Shown here: piece by piece, positions 18,200 to 25,376 of the stretch
Layout of the letters: each line of letters begins with the position of its first letter
Numbering within the stretch: position 1 is the first letter of the stretch
Position numbers and translations under genes: made by a program
Source: Terriglobus sp. RCC_193
GTDB lineage: Bacteria > Acidobacteriota > Terriglobia > Terriglobales > Acidobacteriaceae
Direction of reading: 5' to 3'
Assembly (NCBI RefSeq): GCF_041355105.1
Contig: NZ_JBFUPK010000001.1
Span: forward strand, 310,001 to 374,000
Length of the DNA stretch: 64,000 nt
The notes under the pieces: model-generated
Database searches by the model: none
The model's input: only the letters and a program-made list of their open reading frames with translations
What the model was told of the DNA's origin: nothing

Positions 18200-18226
18200 G
18201 TATCGGCAGAAAGAGAAAGGAGATGA
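18200..18226 (-). promoter_or_regulatory. Possible sigma-28 promoter for flbD-motA-motB
   Basis: On the minus strand GCCGATAC (18200-18207) matches 7 of 8 bases of the flagellar sigma-28 -10 element. The -35 region 15 bases further up reads TCAT, only half of TAAA, so the match is partial. Confidence 0.4.
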
Positions 18227-18292
18227 ATTGCTGTACAGCGGGCACGCATATAGTGGCGGCCATGTCGGAATTGCGACAGGCGAACTTTTTTC

Positions 18293-18319
18293 TCAAGGCA
18301 TGGGCAAAGGGGCCGATGA
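18293..18319 (+). promoter_or_regulatory. Sigma-28 (FliA-type) promoter of flagellin
   Basis: TCAA (18293-18296), 15 bases, GCCGATGA (18312-18319). This matches 3 of 4 and 7 of 8 bases of the TAAA-N15-GCCGATAA consensus at exact spacing, about 70 bases before the fliC start. It implies late-class flagellar control by FliA, whose gene is outside the window. Confidence 0.75.
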
Positions 18320-18388
18320 GTGTGTTGAGCGCCAGGGAAACGGCGTCAGGAACTCACTTCAACATCTCGCTAATCTGGAGAAACGCAC

Positions 18389-19588
18389 ATGTCCCTCGGT
18401 GTACTGAATAACATCTCGGCAATCTATGCTCAGAACAACCTGAGCGCAACCCAGAACAACCTTTCGAAGACACTGCAGCAGTTGTCGTCCGGTTCGCGCA
18501 TTAACAGTGGCGCGGACGATGCTGCAGGACTTGCCGTTGCCGATGGCCTTGCAGCGAACGAAACGGCATTGGCACAGTCCAGCCGCAATGCGAGCGATGC
18601 AACCGGCCTATTGCAGACGGCGGATGGTGCGCTTTCGCAGGTCACTTCGCTGCTGAACCGCGCTGTCACACTTGCAACGCAGGCCGCCAACGGCACGTTG
18701 AGTTCAGCACAGGTGTCTTCTGCGAACCAGGAGTATCAGAACATCCTGACGCAGATTAACAACATCGGTACGACCACGAACTTCAACGGAACATCTGTAT
18801 TCTCTGGCACGGCACGTAACTTCTTCGTGTCCGATGGCACCACAACCGGTTCTGCCACATACAGCGACACCGTGGGTATTCTGTCCACCACCAGCGTAGG
18901 AACATCCGCAACGGCGGCCAGCTCTGCAGCGGTTTCGTTGACTACGCCATCCGCATCGTCTGCTTCTGCTGCTTCCACAACCACGCTTACACTGGGGGCC
19001 ACAACAGATACCGTATCCGGAACCCTGGCACTCGCTGTAGGCACCGGTAGTTCGCATAGCATCACCATCGCATCCGGCACAACGATGTCCGCGCTTGCCA
19101 CGCAGATCAATGGTGATACGACCTATCAGGGCGCGGGCATTACTGCGGCCTACGATTCCACCACGGGCGCTCTGACGATCTCAGGTCCTGTGGCAGCATC
19201 GAGCGATCTGAGCACAACCGGCACCAGCCTGAGCGATGCAACTCCGGCCAGTGGCTCTGGCGTAGGTGTGGACTTCACGGCATCCGGCGTGAGCACACTA
19301 ACGGCAGGTTCAGCGAAGGACGTACTGACAGCACTGACCTCCGCGATTGGCGATGTGGCTTTCCAGCGTGGCACGATCGGTGCGAACATCAACCAGCTTG
19401 CCTCGGCACAATCGGTTGCAAGTAATGAACAGACGAACCTGACGGCGGCAGAGGACAATATCCGCGCTACCGATTATGGTCAGGCTGCTTCCAACCTGTC
19501 GAAGTACCAGGTGCTGTCGCAGACCGGTATCAGCGCTCTGGCACAGGCCAATAGCGTGCAGCAGGAAGTGACCAAGCTGCTGCAGTAA
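18389..19588 (+). CDS. fliC: Flagellin (filament protein)
   Basis: 399 residues. The conserved D0/D1 ends are clear: N-terminal LGVLNNISAIYAQNNLSATQ and LSSGSRINSGADDAAGLAVA, C-terminal AEDNIRATDYGQAASNLSKY and QVLSQTGISALAQANSVQQE. The middle (about 150-300) is Ser/Thr/Ala/Gly-rich. It contains a segment at about 209-265 (GTLALAVGTGSSHSITIASG then TTMSALATQING) resembling the flagellin hook IN motif and very like part of FliD. Only four Lys occur, at 27, 310, 372 and 396, so the whole exposed region lacks lysine. GGAG precedes the ATG. Followed by a hairpin and fliD. Confidence 0.97.
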   Translation: MSLGVLNNISAIYAQNNLSATQNNLSKTLQQLSSGSRINSGADDAAGLAVADGLAANETALAQSSRNASDATGLLQTADGALSQVTSLLNRAVTLATQAANGTLSSAQVSSANQEYQNILTQINNIGTTTNFNGTSVFSGTARNFFVSDGTTTGSATYSDTVGILSTTSVGTSATAASSAAVSLTTPSASSASAASTTTLTLGATTDTVSGTLALAVGTGSSHSITIASGTTMSALATQINGDTTYQGAGITAAYDSTTGALTISGPVAASSDLSTTGTSLSDATPASGSGVGVDFTASGVSTLTAGSAKDVLTALTSAIGDVAFQRGTIGANINQLASAQSVASNEQTNLTAAEDNIRATDYGQAASNLSKYQVLSQTGISALAQANSVQQEVTKLLQ

Positions 19589-19601
19589 TCGCAGAAAGTA
19601 C

Positions 19602-19635
19602 ATGGCGCGGGCAGTGCACATACTGTCCGCGCCAT
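19602..19635 (+). terminator. Hairpin between fliC and fliD
   Basis: 14-pair stem (19602-19615 with 19622-19635, one G-T pair) and a 6-base loop, followed by the weak tail TCTTATG. It could trim or attenuate the abundant fliC message and so reduce fliD read-through. Confidence 0.6.
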
Positions 19636-19713
19636 TCTTATGCACGGCTAAGAATGACTGCGATGTGTGTGGCCCCTGGCGTGCAGGTCCGGTGATATCG
19701 GTGGAGGTGCCTT

Positions 19714-21075
19714 ATGCCCGTTGTCGGGATCAATTTTGGATCAGCTACGAGTGGCACCGGTTTTGATGTGACCAGTACGGTCAACAGCATTATGACGAAC
19801 ATGCGTGCGCCCGAAACTGCGTGGGCCACGCGCACAACCGCACTTCAGTCGCAGGACACCGTATTGAGTACGCTGGGGACGGACATGTCGTCGCTCGCGA
19901 GTGCGCTGGCAACATTAACATCCTTCGACGGTGCCTTCGCGCAAAAGGAAGGCGCAACCAGCGATAGCCGCGTTGTCTCCCTGACGGATGCGACCTCCAT
20001 CTCTTCCGCGGGAACACATACGCTGACCGTTTCGCAACTGGCAACGACGAGCCAGCAGCATTCCAGCGCGGTGGCATCGGGGGCAACACTCAGCGGTTCT
20101 TTGAGCATTCAGGTTGGCAGCGGCACGGCCAACACGATCACGATCGATTCGACAAACAACACCATGTCCACGCTGGCGAAGTCGATCAATGATCTGGATG
20201 TAGGTGTGACGGCGACGGTGATTACAGATAGTTCAGGTTCCTATCTTTCGCTGACGAGCAATACGAGTGGCGCGTCCGGCAACATGACTTTGGATACGTC
20301 CGGATTAACCGACTCCAATGGCAACAATGTTTCCATGACGGCAACGGCCGCCGGCGCCGATGCGGCATATACGTTGGATGGCATCGCGCTGACGAGCAAC
20401 TCCAACACCATCACCAGCGCATTGCCGGGCCTCACCTTTCAGCTTGTGGGCACGTCGAGCACAAACGTGACGATGGAGATTGTGAACGATACCGGTTCTA
20501 TTTCCACGGCACTGAACAACTTCATCTCCGCATACAACACGTTGACCACGGCGCTCTCCGGTCAGGAGACGAAGGATTCTTCCGGTAATGCGGAACCGTT
20601 ATTTGGCGATCAGGTACTTTCGTTGATCCAATCGCAACTTTCGACTGCGCTGGCATTTTCAACGGGGAACAGCGGTAAAACCAGCAACCTTGCCCAGCTC
20701 GGCATTACCGTCGGCACGAATGGGCAGTTAAGCCTGGATACGTCTGCGCTGAGCAGCGCGCTTGCGAGTAATTTCACAGGGGTCTCCAACTTCTTCATGA
20801 ACGTGGGCGACTTCGGGCAGAACCTCAACACGGTGTTGAGTGGGTTGGGCAACAGCGGTAACGGTGCGCTGGCTTTGCGTGTGGCACAGAACACTTCTGA
20901 AGAGTCGGCGCTGGCCGATAACAAGACAAAGCTGGAGGCGCGACTGGCAACCTACCAGACGTCGCTTACGACCGAACTGAACGCAGCAAACGAGATACTG
21001 CAGGCGATTCCACAGCAGTTGAATGAGATCAAACAGATCTACGCCGCTATCACCGGCTATGGCCAATCGAGCTAA
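19714..21075 (+). CDS. fliD: Flagellar hook-associated protein 2 (filament cap)
   Basis: 453 residues, normal for FliD, which caps the filament tip and folds incoming flagellin. N-terminal GINFGSATSGTGFDVTSTVN and C-terminal NEILQAIPQQLNEIKQIYAA are the conserved coiled D0/D1 parts. The segment ISSAGTHTLTVSQLATTSQQ (about 96-115) is the FliD N-terminal signature, and residues 127-182 form a hook IN motif closely matching flagellin residues 209-265. GGAGG lies six bases before the ATG. The gene is followed by fliS after 14 bases, so the two are likely cotranscribed. Confidence 0.95.
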   Translation: MPVVGINFGSATSGTGFDVTSTVNSIMTNMRAPETAWATRTTALQSQDTVLSTLGTDMSSLASALATLTSFDGAFAQKEGATSDSRVVSLTDATSISSAGTHTLTVSQLATTSQQHSSAVASGATLSGSLSIQVGSGTANTITIDSTNNTMSTLAKSINDLDVGVTATVITDSSGSYLSLTSNTSGASGNMTLDTSGLTDSNGNNVSMTATAAGADAAYTLDGIALTSNSNTITSALPGLTFQLVGTSSTNVTMEIVNDTGSISTALNNFISAYNTLTTALSGQETKDSSGNAEPLFGDQVLSLIQSQLSTALAFSTGNSGKTSNLAQLGITVGTNGQLSLDTSALSSALASNFTGVSNFFMNVGDFGQNLNTVLSGLGNSGNGALALRVAQNTSEESALADNKTKLEARLATYQTSLTTELNAANEILQAIPQQLNEIKQIYAAITGYGQSS

Positions 21076-21089
21076 GGAGAATCACTGGG

Positions 21090-21554
21090 ATGAACTATCA
21101 GGAGCAGGCGCTCTCCGGGGCTACCGGGGTGGAACTGATCGTGGCACTGTACGACGGCTGGATTCGCTTTCTGTATCGTGCCGCGGCGTCGTGTGAGGCG
21201 GATGACGTGATCGAACGCCGCTATGCAGTCAAGCGGGCGCTGGACATCCTGATGTACCTGGAAGCGCGACTACGCCCTGATATTGGCGGGGAACCGGCAA
21301 GAGCACTCTCGGATTTCTACGCGGCGATGTTCACGATGACCCTGGAGGCGTCGCATTCAGGATCGGCAGAAGAAATGCAGAAGGTGATCGCCTGCGTTCG
21401 CAATGTGAAAGAGGCATGGGTGGTGGTGGCAAAGGATCCTGCGGCGAATCGGGCCCTTCCGCGGGAATTGCGAACTGCCGCCGAACGCCGTGGCGCTCCA
21501 GTTATTGTGCCCCAGCAGGCAGCCTCGGGTACTTCCGCTGGTTGGAGTGCATAA
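21090..21554 (+). CDS. fliS: Flagellin export chaperone FliS
   Basis: 154 residues. FliS binds the C-terminus of flagellin and stops early polymerisation. The pattern MNYQEQALSGATGVELIVAL, then YDGWIRFLYRAA, an internal four-helix bundle, and DILMYLEARLRPDIGGEPAR fit the family. The last 30 residues (AERRGAPVIVPQQAASGTSA) extend past the usual end and look disordered. AAGGAG is 9 bases before the ATG, and the gene follows fliD by 14 bases. Confidence 0.92.
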   Translation: MNYQEQALSGATGVELIVALYDGWIRFLYRAAASCEADDVIERRYAVKRALDILMYLEARLRPDIGGEPARALSDFYAAMFTMTLEASHSGSAEEMQKVIACVRNVKEAWVVVAKDPAANRALPRELRTAAERRGAPVIVPQQAASGTSAGWSA

Positions 21555-21873
21555 AGTCTAAAATTTCAAAGGGATGGCCTTTCAGGAGGACGCGGACGAG
21601 GCAATTCGAGGCCGCCGGGGAGCATCCCGGTGGTTTCGTGTTTGGTGATCCAAAGCATCGATTTTCGGCTGCAAATCAGGCAGAAATGGTAGTCTTCATC
21701 CTAAAGTGAGGCGTTTTATACGCCTTTCGGATGACGTGGCGACACTATTTGGCCCGAAATGGCTCGTTGATGGCATAAAAATGCCATTAGGCCAAGAGAG
21801 AAACTTAATCGATGTTTAACGCGTCAGACATTATGACCGGTTTTGTCCGGATCCGGCATGAAGAGGTGAAGTT
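21555..21873 (+). other. 319-base non-coding gap after fliS
   Basis: No supportable gene. It holds two small hairpins: AGGCGT-TTTAT-ACGCCT (21709-21725), a weak terminator for fliD-fliS, and the perfect 7-bp ATGGCAT-AAAA-ATGCCAT (21770-21787), itself nested between TTTGGCC and TAGGCCA. The second may mark the control region of the HTH gene that follows. Confidence 0.5.
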
Positions 21874-22272
21874 TTGAGCAAAATGCTGAGTTCGTGGAAA
21901 GAGATCGCCCATTTTTTTGGCAAGGGTGTACGTACCGTCCAGCGGTGGGAGAAGACTCTTGATCTGCCAATCCATCGTCCGCCGGGTGCGCCCAGCAACG
22001 TGGTCCTGGCACGGACCAGTGACCTGGAAGAATGGATGCATCGCGGTTCTGTGTCGCGCACGGAACTGGAAGGCGCACCATCTACCGGATCGGTTGCGGG
22101 TTTGTCAGTATTGGAGCGTGAGGTCACGCGTCTGGCCAGCTTGAGTGGCATTGCCAGCGAACGTATGGATGCCAATGCCAGCGCGGAAGAACGCGTCGCG
22201 TCGATGACGAGCGTGGTGTCGAAGGTGAATGAAAAGCTGGCTTCTGGTTCGGCTGTTCATCGCGCCGCCTAA
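21874..22272 (+). CDS. HTH protein with acidobacterial 'SWKEIA' DNA-binding domain
   Basis: 132 residues from a TTG at 21874 (GAGGTGAAG upstream); an ATG three codons later is an alternative. LSSWKEIAHFFGKGVRTVQRWEK then LPIHRPPG is a MerR/excisionase-like winged helix fold found in many acidobacterial proteins, there often fused to sensing or adenylate-cyclase-like repeats. Here the C-terminal half (about 75-132) is short and helical with Ser/Ala/Val/Glu, perhaps an oligomerisation helix. It lies after the flagellar genes, but separated by 319 bases and ending in its own terminator, so flagellar regulation is only a guess. Its target is unknown. Confidence 0.7.
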   Translation: MSKMLSSWKEIAHFFGKGVRTVQRWEKTLDLPIHRPPGAPSNVVLARTSDLEEWMHRGSVSRTELEGAPSTGSVAGLSVLEREVTRLASLSGIASERMDANASAEERVASMTSVVSKVNEKLASGSAVHRAA

Positions 22273-22300
22273 GCTTTGCGCCTGGTTGGGAAGATAAAGG

Positions 22301-22326
22301 TGCCCGCTTCGGCGGGCATCTTTTCG
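22301..22326 (+). terminator. Terminator after the HTH gene
   Basis: TGCCCGC-TTCG-GCGGGCA, a 7-bp GC-rich stem with a tetraloop, followed by TCTTTTCGTTTT. Confidence 0.85.
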
Positions 22327-22399
22327 TTTTGGGCTTATCTGCGCGATACCATGAGACTTGTTGGGGCCGCCTGGAGCGGTCCAGGGGAGTGACCGTCGC

Positions 22400-23980
22400 A
22401 TGGCTTATCGCGACCTGCGTGAGTGGTTAGCACGCCTGGAAAAGAGCGGGGAACTGAAGCGTGTCCGCGTAGAAGTGGATACGGATCTGGAAATGGCAGA
22501 GATTGCCGATCGTGCCGCGAAGATGAATGGCGGCAAGGGCGGTCCGGCTCTGCTGTTTGAGAACGTGAAGGGCTACCCCGGCGCGAAGGTGCTGATGAAC
22601 CAGTTCGGCAGCCTGCGCAAGATGCAGATGGCGCTGGAGTGTGATTCGCTGGATGCCATTGCGGACCGTCTACAGGCATTGCTGAAGCCTGAGGTGCCCA
22701 CCGGCTTCATGGACAAACTGAAGATGCTACCGATGCTTGCAGAGGTGGGTTCGTTCTTCCCGAAGGTCGTTGATCGCAAGCAGGCGACGTGCAAGGAAGT
22801 GGTGAAGACGGGCGAGGAGATTGATCTCTCGGAACTGCCAATTTTGCGGACGTGGCCTGGTGATGCGGGACGATTCATTACGCTGCCGCTGGTAATGACT
22901 CGTGATCCGCGGTCGGGTAAGCGCAATGTGGGCATGTACCGGATGCAGGTGTATGACGAGCGCACGACGGGCATGCACTGGCAGCGGCAGAAGAACGCTG
23001 CCGAACACCTGCGGGATCGTTTGCGTGCGACGGCTGCGACTGATTCCGAGCGGGTGAAGCTGATGGCGATGACCGCTGGCGGTACGACGGCAGCGGAAGA
23101 TTCCACGTCCTTGAACGGTGTGACGCTTTCGAAAATCCGCGGTGAGCGGATGGAGGTTGCTGTTGCGATTGGTGCCGATCCAGCGCTGACCTTCAGTGCG
23201 ATTGTGCCTGCGCCGCCTGAGATTGAGGAGTTCCTGATTGCCGGTTTCCTTCGTGGCAAGCCTGTGGAGTTAGTGAAAGCTGAGACAGTCGATCTGGAGG
23301 TGCCTGCTCATGCGGAGTACATCCTGGAGGGCTATGTCGATCTTGCAGAACTGCGGATGGAAGGGCCGTTTGGAGATCACACCGGCTTCTACACGATGCC
23401 GGAAGAGTATCCGGTTTTTCATCTGACAGCGATCACGCATCGCAAGGACCCGATCTATGCCGCCACCATTGTGGGCAAGCCACCGATGGAGGATGCATGG
23501 ATGGCGAAGGCGGTGGAGCGCATCTTCCTGCCGCTGATCAAGCTGACGATGCCGGAGATTGTGGACATCAACCTGCCGCCGGAGGGTGTGGCGCATAACC
23601 TGATGCTGATCTCGATTCGCAAGAGTTATGCGGGCCACGCACGCAAGGTGATGAACGGTATCTGGGCGCTGGGGCAGGCGATGTTTACCAAGTGCATTGT
23701 GGTCGTGGACGAAGATTGCGATGTGCAGGACGTGGGCGAGGTCGTGTTGCGCGTTGCAAACAACATTGACCCGGAGCGGGATATTCAATTCACGTTAGGT
23801 CCGGTGGATTCACTGGATCACGCATCGCGCTTGCCGAACTTCGGCAGCAAGATGGGCATTGATGCCACACGGAAGTGGGCTGCGGAAGGATTCACGCGCC
23901 CATGGCCGGAAATGTTGGAAATGCCGAAGGACGTGAAGAAGAGAGTGGATGACATATGGCGTTCGCTTGGGCTCGGGTAG
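22400..23980 (+). CDS. UbiD-family prFMN-dependent decarboxylase
   Basis: 526 residues from the ATG at 22400, preceded by AGGGGAG; a TTG at 22358 would add 14 residues. UbiD enzymes use prenylated FMN to remove carboxyl groups from aromatic acids. Family features: MAYRDLREWLARLEKSGELK, GGPALLFENVKGYPGAKVLM, the segment LRTWPGDAGRFITLPLV, the catalytic-region stretch GPFGDHTGFYTMPEEYPVFH and RKSYAGHARKVMNGIWALGQ. No UbiX partner is seen. Because the window also has mqnE, this could be the UbiD-like step (MqnL) of futalosine menaquinone synthesis, but that is inference. Its stop overlaps a possible 39-residue peptide gene. Confidence 0.92.
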   Translation: MAYRDLREWLARLEKSGELKRVRVEVDTDLEMAEIADRAAKMNGGKGGPALLFENVKGYPGAKVLMNQFGSLRKMQMALECDSLDAIADRLQALLKPEVPTGFMDKLKMLPMLAEVGSFFPKVVDRKQATCKEVVKTGEEIDLSELPILRTWPGDAGRFITLPLVMTRDPRSGKRNVGMYRMQVYDERTTGMHWQRQKNAAEHLRDRLRATAATDSERVKLMAMTAGGTTAAEDSTSLNGVTLSKIRGERMEVAVAIGADPALTFSAIVPAPPEIEEFLIAGFLRGKPVELVKAETVDLEVPAHAEYILEGYVDLAELRMEGPFGDHTGFYTMPEEYPVFHLTAITHRKDPIYAATIVGKPPMEDAWMAKAVERIFLPLIKLTMPEIVDINLPPEGVAHNLMLISIRKSYAGHARKVMNGIWALGQAMFTKCIVVVDEDCDVQDVGEVVLRVANNIDPERDIQFTLGPVDSLDHASRLPNFGSKMGIDATRKWAAEGFTRPWPEMLEMPKDVKKRVDDIWRSLGLG

Positions 23981-24075
23981 GGATTGTGCTGGCAGGTCCG
24001 ATGTTGTTGGCCAATGCGCAGACGGCAAAGACGACTCTGGGTGAAAGCAAAGCGTATACGCTGCCTCCGCACTGA
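23956..24075 (+). CDS. Possible 39-residue exported peptide or gene remnant
   Basis: Overlaps the last 25 bases of the ubiD-like gene in another frame. The predicted product begins MAFAWARVGIVLAGPMLLAN followed by AQTAKTTLGESKAYTLPPH, which has the shape of a signal peptide with an Ala-x-Ala site and then almost nothing. It may be a small secreted peptide, or the intact front end of a longer gene lost next to the TIGR03435 gene. No ribosome site is obvious. Confidence 0.25.
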   Translation: MAFAWARVGIVLAGPMLLANAQTAKTTLGESKAYTLPPH

Positions 24076-24131
24076 CGGCACCGAACGGTCGAAGTTGGCG
24101 GGCGCACCGTATTTAGTACAGAGCCGTTATG

Positions 24132-25040
24132 TCAGTTCGCAGATGACTTATCAATATGATCTACAACTAGTTCCCGGACTGATCCCTTCGCTGGCTCGAG
24201 CTTCAATCCCAGTTGCCCCTTAACCGCCTCTGGAATGGGAGGGTACATATTGGGTTCCTTCTCTCGCTCCGCATCAGACGCCTGGCTGTAACGAAACTCG
24301 AAGTCGTAGGTGCCGCTGAGGCCAGTCCTGTCAATCACATCTGTACCCATCAAACGTCCAAGCACTCGCGCCAGTGATGCGATGTGACAGTTCCGACCGA
24401 AGTATTCATATCCGTTCAGACCGTCTCCAAGCTGGTATATCTCAGGAATCTTGTTGCCACCGAAGCGTTTGACTTCATCATCCGTTGACGGCACTGAACC
24501 GCCCGCGCGAACCTTCGGCCCTCCCTTGACGACGACGAGATGATAGACGCCTTGTTCCGTAGTGCTCCAATGCGTCTTCAAGTTGAAACGTTCTGCGAGC
24601 AAGGCTTGCAACATGTGCTGTCGTTCCAAAGCAAGTTGTTCGTCAGTGAGCGTCGCAAGTGTTCGATCCGTCTCGGCGTCTGATTTAGCCTCCACGTTAT
24701 ACATCGCACTACCTGCCCAGGTGGGGAGTCCCGAGATTTGGTCTGAAGACAAGTTATAGGCCCTAACGATGAGACTGGCGATCCTCTCGTTCGATAGACT
24801 CAACACACTCGTACGTCCAGCAAACGCGCCACCGACCACAAATCCCTTGACCGGATCCGGGTGACTCTCGCGAACGGATGCAACATCAAACGTCATTTTG
24901 GGCGAATAGGTTGCGTTTCCAGGTACAGCTGGTCCAGCGCCTTGACTCAGGGCAAAAGGCACTACGAAGAAAACATATCCCGAAATAAATAAAGATTGAA
25001 AGACAACAGATCTCAATCGAGCGAAACAATTGACCGCCAT
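24132..25040 (-). CDS. TIGR03435-family secreted protein
   Basis: 302 residues from the ATG at 25040, with AGGAGG 11 bases upstream. A hydrophobic N-terminus (VFQSLFISGYVFFVVPFALS) acts as signal peptide or anchor. The family signatures are FDVASVRESHPDP near the start of the mature part and LGLKLEPAKGSVRELVVDHI at the end. The family is expanded in soil Acidobacteria and its function is unknown. Internal GLPTWAGSAMYNVEAKSDAE and MLQALLAERFNLKTHWSTTE also fit. It converges on the UbiD gene. Codon use appears slightly less GC-rich than the neighbours, so a recent arrival or relaxed selection is possible. Confidence 0.88.
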   Translation of the reverse strand: MAVNCFARLRSVVFQSLFISGYVFFVVPFALSQGAGPAVPGNATYSPKMTFDVASVRESHPDPVKGFVVGGAFAGRTSVLSLSNERIASLIVRAYNLSSDQISGLPTWAGSAMYNVEAKSDAETDRTLATLTDEQLALERQHMLQALLAERFNLKTHWSTTEQGVYHLVVVKGGPKVRAGGSVPSTDDEVKRFGGNKIPEIYQLGDGLNGYEYFGRNCHIASLARVLGRLMGTDVIDRTGLSGTYDFEFRYSQASDAEREKEPNMYPPIPEAVKGQLGLKLEPAKGSVRELVVDHIDKSSAN

Positions 25041-25329
25041 TGTGTAACAAGCCTCCTCGGATATGGACTCGATCTTACCTGTTCCAGGCTCTTCCAAACG
25101 GCGACGCTCGCGGACGCACTGTTGCTGAGCCAGACCCGTTCGAGCAGCCGATATGGATGCGGCCCAACACGTAGCACGCTTGCTATGGTCCTGTCATGAA
25201 GCTTTGCTCGTGCTTCGAGACGGGGAAAGCATGACATGACGCCGTTCCACTGGTCGCAGTATGTTGCGTTTGCGAATCGGAAACTCAAGCCAGCGGCTTC
25301 GGCCCATTGAAGTTATATTGAGGGAAAAG
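25041..25329 (+). other. Non-coding gap between TIGR03435 gene and clpC
   Basis: No convincing gene on either strand; open frames here lack ribosome sites and family motifs. It should contain the promoter of the TIGR03435 gene, but no clear -10/-35 pair stands out. Confidence 0.5.
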
Positions 25330-25357
25330 AGAAGGGAGGCCATGTGGCCTCCCTTCT
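25330..25357 (-). terminator. clpC terminator
   Basis: Inverted repeat AGAAGGGAGGCCA / TGGCCTCCCTTCT, 13-bp arms around TG, 19 bases past the clpC stop. On the minus strand it is followed by CTTTTCCCTC. Confidence 0.8.
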
Positions 25358-25376
25358 GTGTTTCGTTGAATGTGGA

